Source: Chlamydiales bacterium (GTDB lineage Bacteria; Chlamydiota; Chlamydiia; Chlamydiales; FEN-1388). Taken from it: a stretch of 10,398 nucleotides of DNA. A model generated the notes under the pieces. The model had not been told where the DNA came from. It saw nothing but the letters and a program-made list of their open reading frames with translations, and did no database searches. Both the position numbers and the translations under genes were made by a program. Shown here piece by piece: positions 1 through 6,353 of the stretch (positions are counted from its first letter, which is position 1; every line of letters begins with the position of its first letter). The stretch is from the NCBI GenBank assembly GCA_021372185.1, contig JAJFUY010000143.1:1-10398 (forward strand). Reading direction: 5' to 3'.

Positions 1-218
1 TGGACGAACCAATGGTGTTTCGGTTGTTCTGCCAAGGGCATCGCCGAGTAGCTACGTTCGGAAAGGATAAGCGTTGAAAGCATATAAACGCCAAGCCTCC
101 CTCAAGATAAGATATCCCAATCAGGCACCACGGAGACTACGTGGTAGATAGGTCGGAGGTGGAAGCACAGCAATGTGTTCTAGCTGACCGATACTAATCA
201 GCCGATTGGCTTGACCTT
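1..218 (+). rRNA. rrl: 23S ribosomal RNA, 3' end (partial)
   Basis: This is the last ~218 nt (end of domain VI) of 23S rRNA; the gene begins outside the window. The segment aligns by eye with the E. coli 3' end: the stretch around CCAATGGTGTTTCGGTTG, the GTAGCTA...GGAAAGGATAAG...GAAAGCAT block, and the near-terminal GCTGACCGATACTAAT followed by GGCTTGACCTT, which corresponds to the E. coli end GGCTTAACCTT. The exact mature 3' end is set by that comparison and could be off by a few nucleotides. A 5S gene follows in the same direction, so this is the end of a conventional rRNA operon. Confidence 0.96.
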
Positions 219-380
219 TCTTTTTTGCAAGGAAAGAGGTCATGAAATACAAGTCAAAGAAAGAGTTAGCAAATGAGAGTCATCGCTCTAACGCGAGATT
301 CTTAAGCGTCTTTCTTAACCAATGACAATTTGGTCAATAACTAGACATTCAACTGCTCTTAAAGAGCGGTATTCAAGTTT
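219..380 (+). other. 23S-5S internal transcribed spacer with processing hairpins
   Basis: This is a 162-nt spacer without a tRNA. TGACCT at 212-217 can pair with AGGTCA at 237-242 around a U-rich loop, folding the 23S 3' end. A cleaner hairpin lies at 352-370 (ACUGCUCU / AGAGCGGU, loop UAA, one G-U pair), ending 10 nt before 5S. Both are plausible RNase processing structures, which is inference; the complementarity is visible in the sequence. Confidence 0.6.
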
Positions 381-496
381 GCTTGGTGGACATAGAGAGA
401 GGGACACACCTGATCCCATCCCGAACTCAGCAGTTAAGCCTCTCTTCGCCGATGGTACTATACACAAGAGTATGGGAGAGTAGGTCACCGCCAAGC
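381..496 (+). rRNA. rrf: 5S ribosomal RNA, complete
   Basis: This is a 116-nt 5S rRNA. The terminal stem is GCTTGG(T) at 381-387 pairing with (A/G)CCAAGC at 490-496. The conserved loop B/C region CCCATCCCGAACTCAG...AGTTAAG and the domain CCGATGGTACTAT...GTATGGGAGAGTAGGTC are all present in the right order. Length and sequence closely resemble chlamydial 5S rRNAs as I recall them. It is co-transcribed with the upstream 23S gene and is followed 11 nt later by an intrinsic terminator. Confidence 0.97.
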
Positions 497-507
497 TTTT
501 CTTCCTA

Positions 508-540
508 GGCCTCAATGAGAAATCATTGAGGCCTTTTTTT
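508..540 (+). terminator. Rho-independent terminator of the rRNA operon
   Basis: A perfect 11-bp stem, GGCCTCAATGA (508-518) with TCATTGAGGCC (523-533), is closed by a GAAA tetraloop and followed immediately by seven T residues. This is the textbook intrinsic terminator layout, 11 nt after 5S. Confidence 0.95.
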
Positions 541-548
541 ATTTGATA

Positions 549-606
549 CCCATAGGAGCCTTCGGCTACCTATGGGCTAATCAAAGACCGGCACCTATAC
601 GGTGCC
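549..606 (+). repeat. Bipartite hairpin module R1 (A-linker-B), second terminator-like
   Basis: Hairpin A is CCCATAGG-AGCC / GGCT-A-CCTATGGG (549-576) with a TTC loop. The linker is CTAATCAAAGACC. Hairpin B is GGCACC (590-595) with GGTGCC (601-606), followed by A and seven T residues at 608-614. The B part reads as a possible back-up terminator for the rRNA operon. Confidence 0.7.
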
Positions 607-646
607 ATTTTTTTATACACCTTATTGTTGCCAACGATGCTATTGA

Positions 647-704
647 AAGCACCGTAGGTGCTTGTCTATGATTAGCCCATAGGCAGCCGTAGGCTTCCTA
701 TGGG
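647..704 (-). repeat. Bipartite hairpin module R2 (B-linker-A), inverted relative to R1
   Basis: Hairpin B is AAGCACC / GGTGCTT around GTA (647-663). The linker is GTCTATGATTAG. Hairpin A is CCCATAGG-AGCC / GGCT-CCTATGGG around GTA (676-704). The strand is given relative to R1, which is taken as plus. Confidence 0.75.
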
Positions 705-725
705 AAGCTGTGAATATATATAATA

Positions 726-745
726 GTCCTACGGAGTAGGACGTC
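726..745 (+). repeat. Hairpin D1, GTCCTAC/GTAGGAC plus GTC
   Basis: A perfect 7-bp stem, GTCCTAC (726-732) and GTAGGAC (736-742), has a GGA loop and is followed by GTC. The whole 20-mer recurs in perfect inverted orientation at 813-832. Confidence 0.8.
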
Positions 746-812
746 TATAAATTTGTGTGCCGTAGGTAAACGTTAATTTTTCGCAAAAGCTATCCTAAAA
801 TCAAGCATGCAT

Positions 813-832
813 GACGTCCTACTCCGTAGGAC
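813..832 (-). repeat. Hairpin D2, exact reverse complement of D1
   Basis: This is a 20-nt perfect inverted copy of 726-745, so each copy can fold alone or pair with the other copy across the 67-nt centre of the large palindrome. Confidence 0.8.
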
Positions 833-852
833 AAATATAAACCCTCTTGATA

Positions 853-908
853 CCCATAGGAGCCTACGGTACCTATGGGCTAATCATAGATAAGCACCTA
901 CGGTGCTT
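853..908 (+). repeat. Bipartite hairpin module R3 (A-linker-B)
   Basis: Hairpin A is CCCATAGG / CCTATGGG (853-879). The linker is CTAATCATAGAT. Hairpin B is AAGCACC / GGTGCTT around TAC (892-908). It is nearly the exact reverse complement of R2. Confidence 0.75.
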
Positions 909-958
909 CTGGCTAAATCTAAACAACCATCGTTGGCAATAATAGCGTGTGTTAAAAA

Positions 959-1008
959 AAGCACTGTAGGTGCTTGTCTATGATTAGCCCACTGCCAACG
1001 GCTGTGGG
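959..1008 (-). repeat. Bipartite hairpin module R4 (B-linker-A), diverged stem
   Basis: Hairpin B is AAGCACT / GGTGCTT around GTA (959-975) with one T-G pair. The linker GTCTATGATTAG matches R2. Hairpin A is CCCAC-T-GCC / GGC-T-GTGGG around AAC (988-1008). The A stem differs from R1-R3 (CCCAC/GTGGG instead of CCCATAGG/CCTATGGG) yet still pairs, which is a compensatory change. Confidence 0.75.
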
Positions 1009-1029
1009 AATACAGGTGTTTTGTATTTT

Positions 1030-1055
1030 GTCCTCGGTTGAGAGGACGTCTTTTT
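1030..1055 (+). repeat. Hairpin D3, diverged D-type with T-run
   Basis: GTCCTC (1030-1035) pairs with GAGGAC (1042-1047), followed by GTC and a run of five T. It shares the GTCCT...AGGACGTC frame with D1 and D2 but has a changed, still paired, stem. It could act as a weak terminator just upstream of the next promoter. Confidence 0.55.
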
Positions 1056-1065
1056 GTAACGAAGA

Positions 1066-1095
1066 TTGTAAAAAAAATTACATCGGTGGTACACT
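1066..1095 (+). promoter_or_regulatory. Candidate sigma-70-type promoter for the 97-aa membrane protein
   Basis: A TTGTAA -35-like box (1066-1071) and a TACACT -10-like box (1090-1095) are separated by 18 nt and lie 31 nt upstream of the start codon. The match is visual only. Confidence 0.4.
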
Positions 1096-1126
1096 GAAAA
1101 ATAGGTAACAATAAGGACATGAAGTT

Positions 1127-1420
1127 ATGAATAACGCGAATAACAAAAATGTAACATTGAAAGTGGAATATCACTACTCCTACTTTTGGCTTATTTTTTG
1201 GGTGATTTTCTTTTTCCCGGTAGCGCTTGTTTTGCTACTTACAGGTATTAGCTTTCCTCTAAAAGGTACGATGTATAGCGTCTCTTACAAAGGTTCACGT
1301 TTTTGGCTAGGATTTTGGACAATTGTCTTTTTTCCCATCATGTTTATACTGTTATTTTTGAATGGCTTAACAGTACATGCAAGTGATATGTCATGTATCA
1401 ACTGCACGCCTAAAGAATAA
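1127..1420 (+). CDS. Small membrane protein with internal duplication, unknown function
   Basis: This 97-residue protein has no family I recognise. It has two very hydrophobic segments, about residues 18-40 and 58-82, separated by a short polar linker, so it should be a two-helix inner-membrane protein. The two halves are copies of one motif, V-x-Y-x-x-S-x-F-W-L-x-F-W-x-I-x-F-F-P, at residues 13-31 and 52-70, followed by a Leu/Ile/Phe-rich stretch ending in G. The C-terminus has a CINC motif (Cys90, Cys93). The start is supported by an AAGGA Shine-Dalgarno at 1113-1117, 9 nt before the ATG. An earlier ATG at 1119 opens only a three-codon reading frame whose TGA overlaps this start. It lies alone between a palindromic repeat and the protease gene; shared transcription with the protease is possible, since no terminator separates them. 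Confidence 0.75.
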   Translation: MNNANNKNVTLKVEYHYSYFWLIFWVIFFFPVALVLLLTGISFPLKGTMYSVSYKGSRFWLGFWTIVFFPIMFILLFLNGLTVHASDMSCINCTPKE

Positions 1421-1440
1421 TTCTGCAGAAGATTTACGTA

Positions 1441-1469
1441 TTCTTTATATTTCTACACTACACTATACT
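1441..1469 (+). promoter_or_regulatory. Weak candidate promoter of the protease gene
   Basis: A TATACT -10-like hexamer (1464-1469) lies 28 nt before the start codon, with a poor -35 (TTCTTT, 1441-1446) at 17-nt spacing. Only the -10 is convincing. Confidence 0.3.
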
Positions 1470-1497
1470 CTTGGTCTAATTTCAAGGGTATAGGTGT

Positions 1498-4434
1498 ATG
1501 AAAAAAGTTTTTTGCAGCTCAGTATTTGCTCTTCTTTGCGTCTTTTTTTTAGCTCAAGCCAACACAACTTCTGACTATAGAGGCTTTGTCATACATAAGT
1601 CTGTCGATATACCAGAATCACACTGCACCCTTGTAGAACTCGAGCATACAAAAACAGGCTTGCAAGTAGTTCACATACAAAATGATGACCCAGAAAATTT
1701 CTTTGCTATTTGCTTTCGTACGCATCCCACAAAGTCTCACGGTGTTCCTCATATATTAGAGCACAGTACCATTCAAGGCTCAAAAAAATTTCCTGTGTCA
1801 AATGTCTTTACGCATATGAATAAGCGTAGCTTTGCCACCTTTATGAATGCCCTTACTGGCCATGATCTTACCATGTATCCCGCTGCAACGCAGAATGAAG
1901 ACGATTTTTATAACTTACTAGATGTCTATTCAGATGCCGTGTTTCACCCTCTTCTAAAACCAGAAACTTTTGCACAAGAAGGCTGGCGCCTTGAGTTTGA
2001 AACCTTTGATGATCCGACTACTGATCTTGTCTACAAAGGTGTTGTATATAACGAAATGAAAGGCCATCTTACCTCGCATCATGTGCGCCTTGTACGAGAG
2101 ATAACAGCAAGATTATTACCTGATGTACGAGGTGATGTATTTGCTGGCGGTGACCCTAAAAATATCCCAGAGCTTACCTATGATGAATTTGTGCAGTTTC
2201 ATAAAGACAACTATCACCTGGGCAATAGCCTCTATTATTTTTATGGAAATCTTCCGCTAGAAAAGCATCTTGATTTTTTAGTAGATACTGTCATTGGAAA
2301 CCAAAGTGAAAAGAGTAACTCTTTGCCACCGGTACGAGAATTGCAGCCACGATTTACAACTAGTCGCCACTACGAAATTCCCTATCCGGTGACTGATTCA
2401 ACCCAAGACAAAACGGTAGTAGGTGTGAGCTATCTGACCACACGGCATACAGACTATCAAGAAGTTTTAGCGATGCAGTTGCTAGATTATATGCTGATGG
2501 GCCTTGATATAAGTCCAGTAAAGGCAAAGCTTTTAGAATTGGGTATTTGCAAATCGGTGGATACTTACATAGATACTTCTAAAGAAGAAATTCCTTTTAT
2601 TTTTATCTTTGATGGCTGCTCAGATGACCAGGCAAAAGCGGCTGTTGGTGCACTTACACAAGCGCTACAAGATGTTGTAGCGTCAGGTATCTCTTCTGAT
2701 TTATTAGAAAGAGCCATTGTGCGCTTTGAACTGGACGAAAGTGAATTAAAAAAGGGCTCTGGACCAGTTGGTTTATCCTATTTACGTTCAACCGCAGTAG
2801 AAAAGCTTAATGGTGGCTTAGCTCAAAACGGTCTTACCCTAAGGTCACAGCTTGCGGCTTTACAAAAGCATGTAGAATCTCACCCTAATTATTTTGCAGA
2901 GCTTATTCAAAAGCACTTTTTAAATAATACACATAGAGTATCGGTTATACTTACTCCAAGTCTTGATTTTACAAAAGAGGAGCAAGATCAAGAAAAAATT
3001 ACTCTCAAAAACATAAAAGCTGCTTTAACTCCCTCTCAAAAAGATGAAATCATAGCCCAGTCACGTCGCTTAAGACAAGAGGTAGAAACACTTGATATAC
3101 TTCCCACAATAACTCTTGAGAGTGTAGCTCGTGATGTAGCACCTATTGAAATTGTGCAGGAAAATGTCGCCTCTTTAGAGGTTTTTCATCATCCCGCATT
3201 TACAAATCATATTACCTATGTCACTCTTGAGTATGCACTGCCACAACTTACTGAAGAAGAAGCCTGGCATTTAGGGCTCTATACCTATTTACTACCCAAG
3301 CTTGGAACGAATTCTCGTGGCTATAATGACACTCTTGCGCTGGTTGCTAAGCATACAGGTGGTATTGGAGTAAACACGGTAATGCATCAACGTACAGATG
3401 GCATGTATCCTACCCTTAAAATTTCAGGGTATGCGCTTGATCGTAAGGCCGATATCCTCTTTGACCTTATGTATGACACTATAACAAGTGCCGATTTTTC
3501 AGATACTGCACGTATAAAACAGCTTCTTGTAAAAAGAGCCGGAGATGTAGACTCGACCCTAACGCAGATGGCAATGAGCTTTGCAACAGAGAAGTCACTC
3601 TCTTTTCAGTCGCCTGAAGGTCAGATCATCAGTCGTTTAGACGGTGTAGAGCACTGCCTAGAGCTCCTTAGGCTGTCTAGTAACTTAGATCAAGAGCTTC
3701 CTTGCCTTATTGAGAAATTGCAAAATCTGCAAAAAAAGATCTTGCCGCAAGCAAAAATGAGTTTAATAGTAGTCTGCGATGATGAGGCCTACAAGGCTCA
3801 CCGTGATCTTAAATTTGGTAAATTGCATACACTCCCTGTAACAGATAGTACCCCATGGAATATATCTGGAGCCACACAAGTGCCAAATGTTTCTACTTTT
3901 AGCTATCATATAGCCTCGCCCGTTGCTTTTAATGCTAGAGCTTTTCGTACCATAACATTTAGTCCCTATTTGTTGTTGGCATCAGAGCTTATTACAAACA
4001 CGCATCTCTTTCCGCGAATTCGAGAACGTGGTGGAGCCTACTTTGCAGGGGCTGGTTATGACCCGACAACTGGCGATTTTGCATTCAAAACATACCGTGA
4101 CCCTAATATCACTAAAACAAATGAGGCTTTTTCTGAAGCTATTGCACAACTTGTCAACGGAGATTTTACAGAAGATGACGTACAGTCTGCCAAAATTGGT
4201 CTTTTACAAATGATTGATAAGCCTGTGCACCCCTCACAGATGGCCTATATTGGCTATAAGCATCTTTGCCTAGATCGCTCACTAGAAGAGCGAAATGCCT
4301 TCAGGCATGCCCTACTGGCTGCTAATCGCGCTGACATTATGCGTGAGGCATCATTACACTTACAGCTACCATTTGCCAATAGTGTTTTTGTAACTTTTGC
4401 CTCAAAAGATATGTGTGAATTTGAAATAAAGTAA
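1498..4434 (+). CDS. Secreted M16C zinc metalloprotease, presequence protease (PreP)-like
   Basis: This 978-residue peptidase belongs to the PreP/insulinase M16C subfamily, whose members are single-chain clam-shell enzymes that cut unfolded peptides. The inverted zinc motif HxxEH is at residues 85-89 (HILEH: ligands His85 and His89, catalytic base Glu88). The third ligand is Glu186 in VVYNEMKG, 97 residues after His89, the spacing I recall for human PITRM1. The C-terminal half has the PreP-type RERGGAYFAGAGYDP block (842-856) and YRDPN (866-870), which supply substrate-binding Arg/Tyr. The middle (about 490-740) fits the M16C-associated domain. The first ~21 residues form a signal peptide (KK, hydrophobic core, AQA before Asn22), so the mature enzyme should be periplasmic or beyond. 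The length is normal and all catalytic residues are present. The ATG follows the purine-rich stretch AGGGTATAGGTG. Chlamydiae encode such a protease (often labelled ptr/insulinase). Confidence 0.93.
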   Translation: MKKVFCSSVFALLCVFFLAQANTTSDYRGFVIHKSVDIPESHCTLVELEHTKTGLQVVHIQNDDPENFFAICFRTHPTKSHGVPHILEHSTIQGSKKFPVSNVFTHMNKRSFATFMNALTGHDLTMYPAATQNEDDFYNLLDVYSDAVFHPLLKPETFAQEGWRLEFETFDDPTTDLVYKGVVYNEMKGHLTSHHVRLVREITARLLPDVRGDVFAGGDPKNIPELTYDEFVQFHKDNYHLGNSLYYFYGNLPLEKHLDFLVDTVIGNQSEKSNSLPPVRELQPRFTTSRHYEIPYPVTDSTQDKTVVGVSYLTTRHTDYQEVLAMQLLDYMLMGLDISPVKAKLLELGICKSVDTYIDTSKEEIPFIFIFDGCSDDQAKAAVGALTQALQDVVASGISSDLLERAIVRFELDESELKKGSGPVGLSYLRSTAVEKLNGGLAQNGLTLRSQLAALQKHVESHPNYFAELIQKHFLNNTHRVSVILTPSLDFTKEEQDQEKITLKNIKAALTPSQKDEIIAQSRRLRQEVETLDILPTITLESVARDVAPIEIVQENVASLEVFHHPAFTNHITYVTLEYALPQLTEEEAWHLGLYTYLLPKLGTNSRGYNDTLALVAKHTGGIGVNTVMHQRTDGMYPTLKISGYALDRKADILFDLMYDTITSADFSDTARIKQLLVKRAGDVDSTLTQMAMSFATEKSLSFQSPEGQIISRLDGVEHCLELLRLSSNLDQELPCLIEKLQNLQKKILPQAKMSLIVVCDDEAYKAHRDLKFGKLHTLPVTDSTPWNISGATQVPNVSTFSYHIASPVAFNARAFRTITFSPYLLLASELITNTHLFPRIRERGGAYFAGAGYDPTTGDFAFKTYRDPNITKTNEAFSEAIAQLVNGDFTEDDVQSAKIGLLQMIDKPVHPSQMAYIGYKHLCLDRSLEERNAFRHALLAANRADIMREASLHLQLPFANSVFVTFASKDMCEFEIK

Positions 4435-4573
4435 TGCTCGTATTTCATTCATTATAAATGAGTTATGCACTCGCTCTTTAGACTTTTATGCAATTATCTT
4501 GATTGCAAAAGTATGTAGAGCGTATGTGTTACCAATATATAAACCATGTCTGATGAAGTGATGAAAAAATACC

Positions 4574-4813
4574 ATGAGCAGAATAGATCCAACAAACCCG
4601 TCATCTTTTGAGCCGAGTGAGGCAAGAGGTCCAACAGGAAGTTCTCGAACTCTTAGCTTTATTGAAACGCTTTCAACGACAACTCGTGAAAGCCCGGATT
4701 TTGCAAGAAAAGCAGCTAGCTTTTCATTCAACGGCATTCAGAATGAAAATGTGGTAGTGGCATTTGCAAAAATGACCGTGCAAACAATAGGGGATTGTGG
4801 TGTCCATATCTAA
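4574..4813 (+). CDS. Hypothetical 79-aa protein upstream of the T3SS chaperone (uncertain)
   Basis: This is a possible small gene filling most of the gap between the protease and the chaperone. The product is Ser/Thr-rich at the N-terminus (MSRIDPTNPSSFEPSEARG) with a more ordinary C-terminal half. It resembles nothing I recognise. In favour: codon first positions are strongly purine-biased (about 70 % by hand count), the stop overlaps the chaperone start by 17 bp, suggesting coupling, and a polar Ser/Thr/Pro-rich N-terminus is common in type III-secreted proteins. Against: no good Shine-Dalgarno is visible, and other frames are also partly open here. One runs from an ATG at 4546 to the TGA at 4609-4611, and one spans 4587-4757 and encodes a Gln/Leu/Arg-rich helix. 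A sequencing error or a frameshift at TTTTGA (4606-4611) could join these frames. Confidence 0.45.
   Translation: MSRIDPTNPSSFEPSEARGPTGSSRTLSFIETLSTTTRESPDFARKAASFSFNGIQNENVVVAFAKMTVQTIGDCGVHI
4789..4794 (+). promoter_or_regulatory. Ribosome binding site AGGGGA of the chaperone gene
   Basis: AGGGGA at 4789-4794 precedes two consecutive GTG codons (4797 and 4800). The spacing is 2 nt to the first and 5 nt to the second, so translation may really begin at 4800. The site lies inside the 3' end of the upstream 79-aa frame. Confidence 0.5.
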
Positions 4814-5558
4814 GGATATTACACAAGAGCTTGATAAATCAGTTACTCAAGATCTCTCTGAGGTAGCGCGCACCCTTGCCGAAGAACGGCACGTGCCAAA
4901 CGACCCGTTGCAAAGTGTAAGCGTACTTACAACAAAGATAGAGCGAGAGCTTAGCCAGTGCATGCTGCTGGCAAAGACGCGCATTCGTACCGGCTTTGGC
5001 TTTTGTGTTGACGCTGTAAAAGAGATGGCAAGAACAGATACCACAATCGATCTTGATGCTTTAAAAGAAAATGTGGAAGTGGCTTTTTCTCGCTTTGAAT
5101 CTGTCGCTATGGCCAAAGACATGTGTACGCAGGTAATGCAAGGGACCTCTTGGAAATCACTTCTTGGTCTAGATGAAACAAGCATGCAGCTTTTATACAA
5201 AGGCGCTAAAAAACTTTTTGATGCTCTAAAGTATCCTGAGGCAGAAGCTGCCTTCTTCTTTTTGACAACAATTGACTATGCTCAATATGCCTTTTGGCTT
5301 GGTCTTGGGCACGCCGCCTTCCAGCTAGACAACATAAACCAAGCTATTAACGCCTATGAAATGGCAGACGCTTGCCAACCGGGATCAACATGGCCACACA
5401 TCTACATGGCAAATTGCTTTGAAACCTTGCATGATTATGATGAGGCGCTTATCTCCCTCCAAAACGCTGAGAAAGAATTACTCTCAAATCCCGATAAAGA
5501 CGAAAACCTCCTCTACGACATCCAAAATCGTATCAGCCTTCTGAAAAACAAAAAGTGA
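4797..5558 (+). CDS. SycD/LcrH-family type III secretion chaperone with extended N-terminus
   Basis: The C-terminal half (about residues 117-253) is a SycD/LcrH class-II chaperone: a helical lead-in (SLLGLDETSMQLLYKGAKKLFDALKY) and three TPR-like units at about 130-162, 164-197 and 198-231, including the family's FWLGLGHAAFQL and YEMADACQPGSTWPHIYMANCF blocks. Such chaperones bind hydrophobic translocators (YopB/YopD, CopB/CopD) through the concave TPR face in the cytoplasm. Residues 1-116 are an additional, mostly helical region absent from the ~168-aa Yersinia protein; its role is unknown. There is no signal peptide or membrane segment. The start is GTG at 4797 (or 4800, which is better spaced from AGGGGA). 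The stop overlaps the next gene by 4 bp (GTGA), implying translational coupling. No translocator gene is visible in the window, so its client is unknown. A general TPR scaffold is the main alternative. Confidence 0.82.
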   Translation: MVSISKDITQELDKSVTQDLSEVARTLAEERHVPNDPLQSVSVLTTKIERELSQCMLLAKTRIRTGFGFCVDAVKEMARTDTTIDLDALKENVEVAFSRFESVAMAKDMCTQVMQGTSWKSLLGLDETSMQLLYKGAKKLFDALKYPEAEAAFFFLTTIDYAQYAFWLGLGHAAFQLDNINQAINAYEMADACQPGSTWPHIYMANCFETLHDYDEALISLQNAEKELLSNPDKDENLLYDIQNRISLLKNKK

Positions 5559-6337
5559 ACGTTACCTACACACTTGAAGTGTATACTATAAATCCAAGGG
5601 TGCTAGGACCCGATGAGCATTATGAAAAAGAATGCATCGTACGCGTACCTCCAAACCTGTTTGATTTATACTATCATGGATCGCGTAGGGACAATGCCTA
5701 TTCTCGCGCTGTAAAGTCTATATGTGCGTCGAAAATGCCGTTGATGCCAGATGGAGTGCAGCTTGTCTGTTGGCAGCCTTTAGAGTGCACATTTGATTGT
5801 AATCCCAAACACGAATCGGTTTTAAAAATTTTGGAACGCATTTTTACGGCAGCTGAAAAGGCCTTGCTCGAACAGGCTCAAGTCCTGCCCCAAAGAAATG
5901 ATGCGATGGTTGCAATGTGGAAAAGAATCGGCCTGTACGATGAGGGTATGGGGGAATTACCGCTCGTTTTATTGCAAAGAAACCATGAGCGCACATCTTC
6001 TCGAAAAAAAGTAGCGTGTGAGTTTGAAGAGATATCTCTTCCAGAAAAAAATTTTTCTGTGACGACGCGCATTTGGGTAAAACCAGAATTCATAGAAATC
6101 GCAAAAAAAGTAGCCACGCTCATTACCCATATAGATACACGATATGCTGCCAGCATTCCCGAACCCAAATACAGCAACCAACCATCACCCACACTTCAGT
6201 TAGAGCGCCTCTACGATTCACCAAAAGCCTATATCGAAACCCAAAAAAATATAACCGATGACATGTCTTTAGACATCACTCTCGACCTCCTTATCCGCCT
6301 AATCTCAACCAAATCTACCCGCAACTACTGGGCGTAA
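5555..6337 (+). CDS. Unknown 260-aa protein coupled to the type III chaperone
   Basis: I do not recognise this 260-residue protein. It begins at a GTG that overlaps the chaperone stop (GTGA), with no Shine-Dalgarno of its own, so translation is probably coupled and stoichiometric with the chaperone. It looks soluble, with no signal peptide or membrane helix. The N-terminal ~80 residues look beta-rich (TYTLEVYTI, ECIVRV, GVQLVCWQPLECTFDC). The region 85-110 (VLKILERIFTAAEKALLEQAQ) is helical, 165-180 is strand-like (FSVTTRIWV), and the C-terminus contains a leucine-rich helix (MSLDITLDLLIRLIS). It has five Cys residues, four of them between about 27 and 80. Context suggests a partner or cargo of the chaperone, or a type III-associated cytosolic protein; this is inference from coupling alone. 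It is the last gene before a convergent intergenic region. Confidence 0.75.
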   Translation: MNVTYTLEVYTINPRVLGPDEHYEKECIVRVPPNLFDLYYHGSRRDNAYSRAVKSICASKMPLMPDGVQLVCWQPLECTFDCNPKHESVLKILERIFTAAEKALLEQAQVLPQRNDAMVAMWKRIGLYDEGMGELPLVLLQRNHERTSSRKKVACEFEEISLPEKNFSVTTRIWVKPEFIEIAKKVATLITHIDTRYAASIPEPKYSNQPSPTLQLERLYDSPKAYIETQKNITDDMSLDITLDLLIRLISTKSTRNYWA

Positions 6338-6353
6338 AGACTAATGTCTTCAT

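Larger units (their letters stand above)
545..1012. repeat. Large imperfect palindrome, ~200-nt arms centred near 779
   Basis: The gene-free stretch between the rRNA terminator and the next gene is one nested inverted repeat. The left arm (545-745) and right arm (813-1012) are reverse complements with scattered differences, around a loop of about 67 nt. Paired blocks fall at near mirror positions: hairpins 549-576 and 988-1008, 590-606 and 959-975, 647-663 and 892-908, 676-704 and 853-879, and a perfect 20-nt match of 726-745 with 813-832. Even the spacers match: TTGCCAACGATG at 628-639 and CATCGTTGGCAA at 928-939. No credible ORF is present. It could extrude as a cruciform or fold as RNA; its origin (duplication-inversion or MITE-like insertion) is inference. 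Confidence 0.85.

Noticed and set aside
219..380. tRNA gene in the 23S-5S spacer
   Set aside because: No cloverleaf, TTC-loop box or CCA end could be recognised.
315..515. Minus-strand 66-codon open frame
   Set aside because: It lies over the 5S rRNA gene and its terminator; it is an accidental frame.
545..1050. CRISPR array
   Set aside because: The repeats are palindromic and alternate in orientation with irregular spacing; there are no regular direct repeats with unique equal-length spacers and no cas genes.
545..1050. Integron attC sites
   Set aside because: Imperfect hairpins of similar size, but the conserved attC ends (GTTRRRY/RYYYAAC) and cassette ORFs are missing.
884..1174. Minus-strand 96-codon open frame
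   Set aside because: It runs through the palindromic hairpins and into the promoter and start of the membrane protein; its composition follows the repeats and no ribosome site is apparent.
4435..4573. Promoter and terminator between the protease and the small ORF
   Set aside because: AT-rich boxes such as TTGATT (4499-4504) and TATATA (4536-4541) exist but none combine with acceptable spacing, and no G+C-rich hairpin with a T-run is present.
4486..4737. Minus-strand 83-codon open frame with a hydrophobic stretch
   Set aside because: It is antisense to the plus-strand small ORF region, between two plus-strand genes, with no supporting context.
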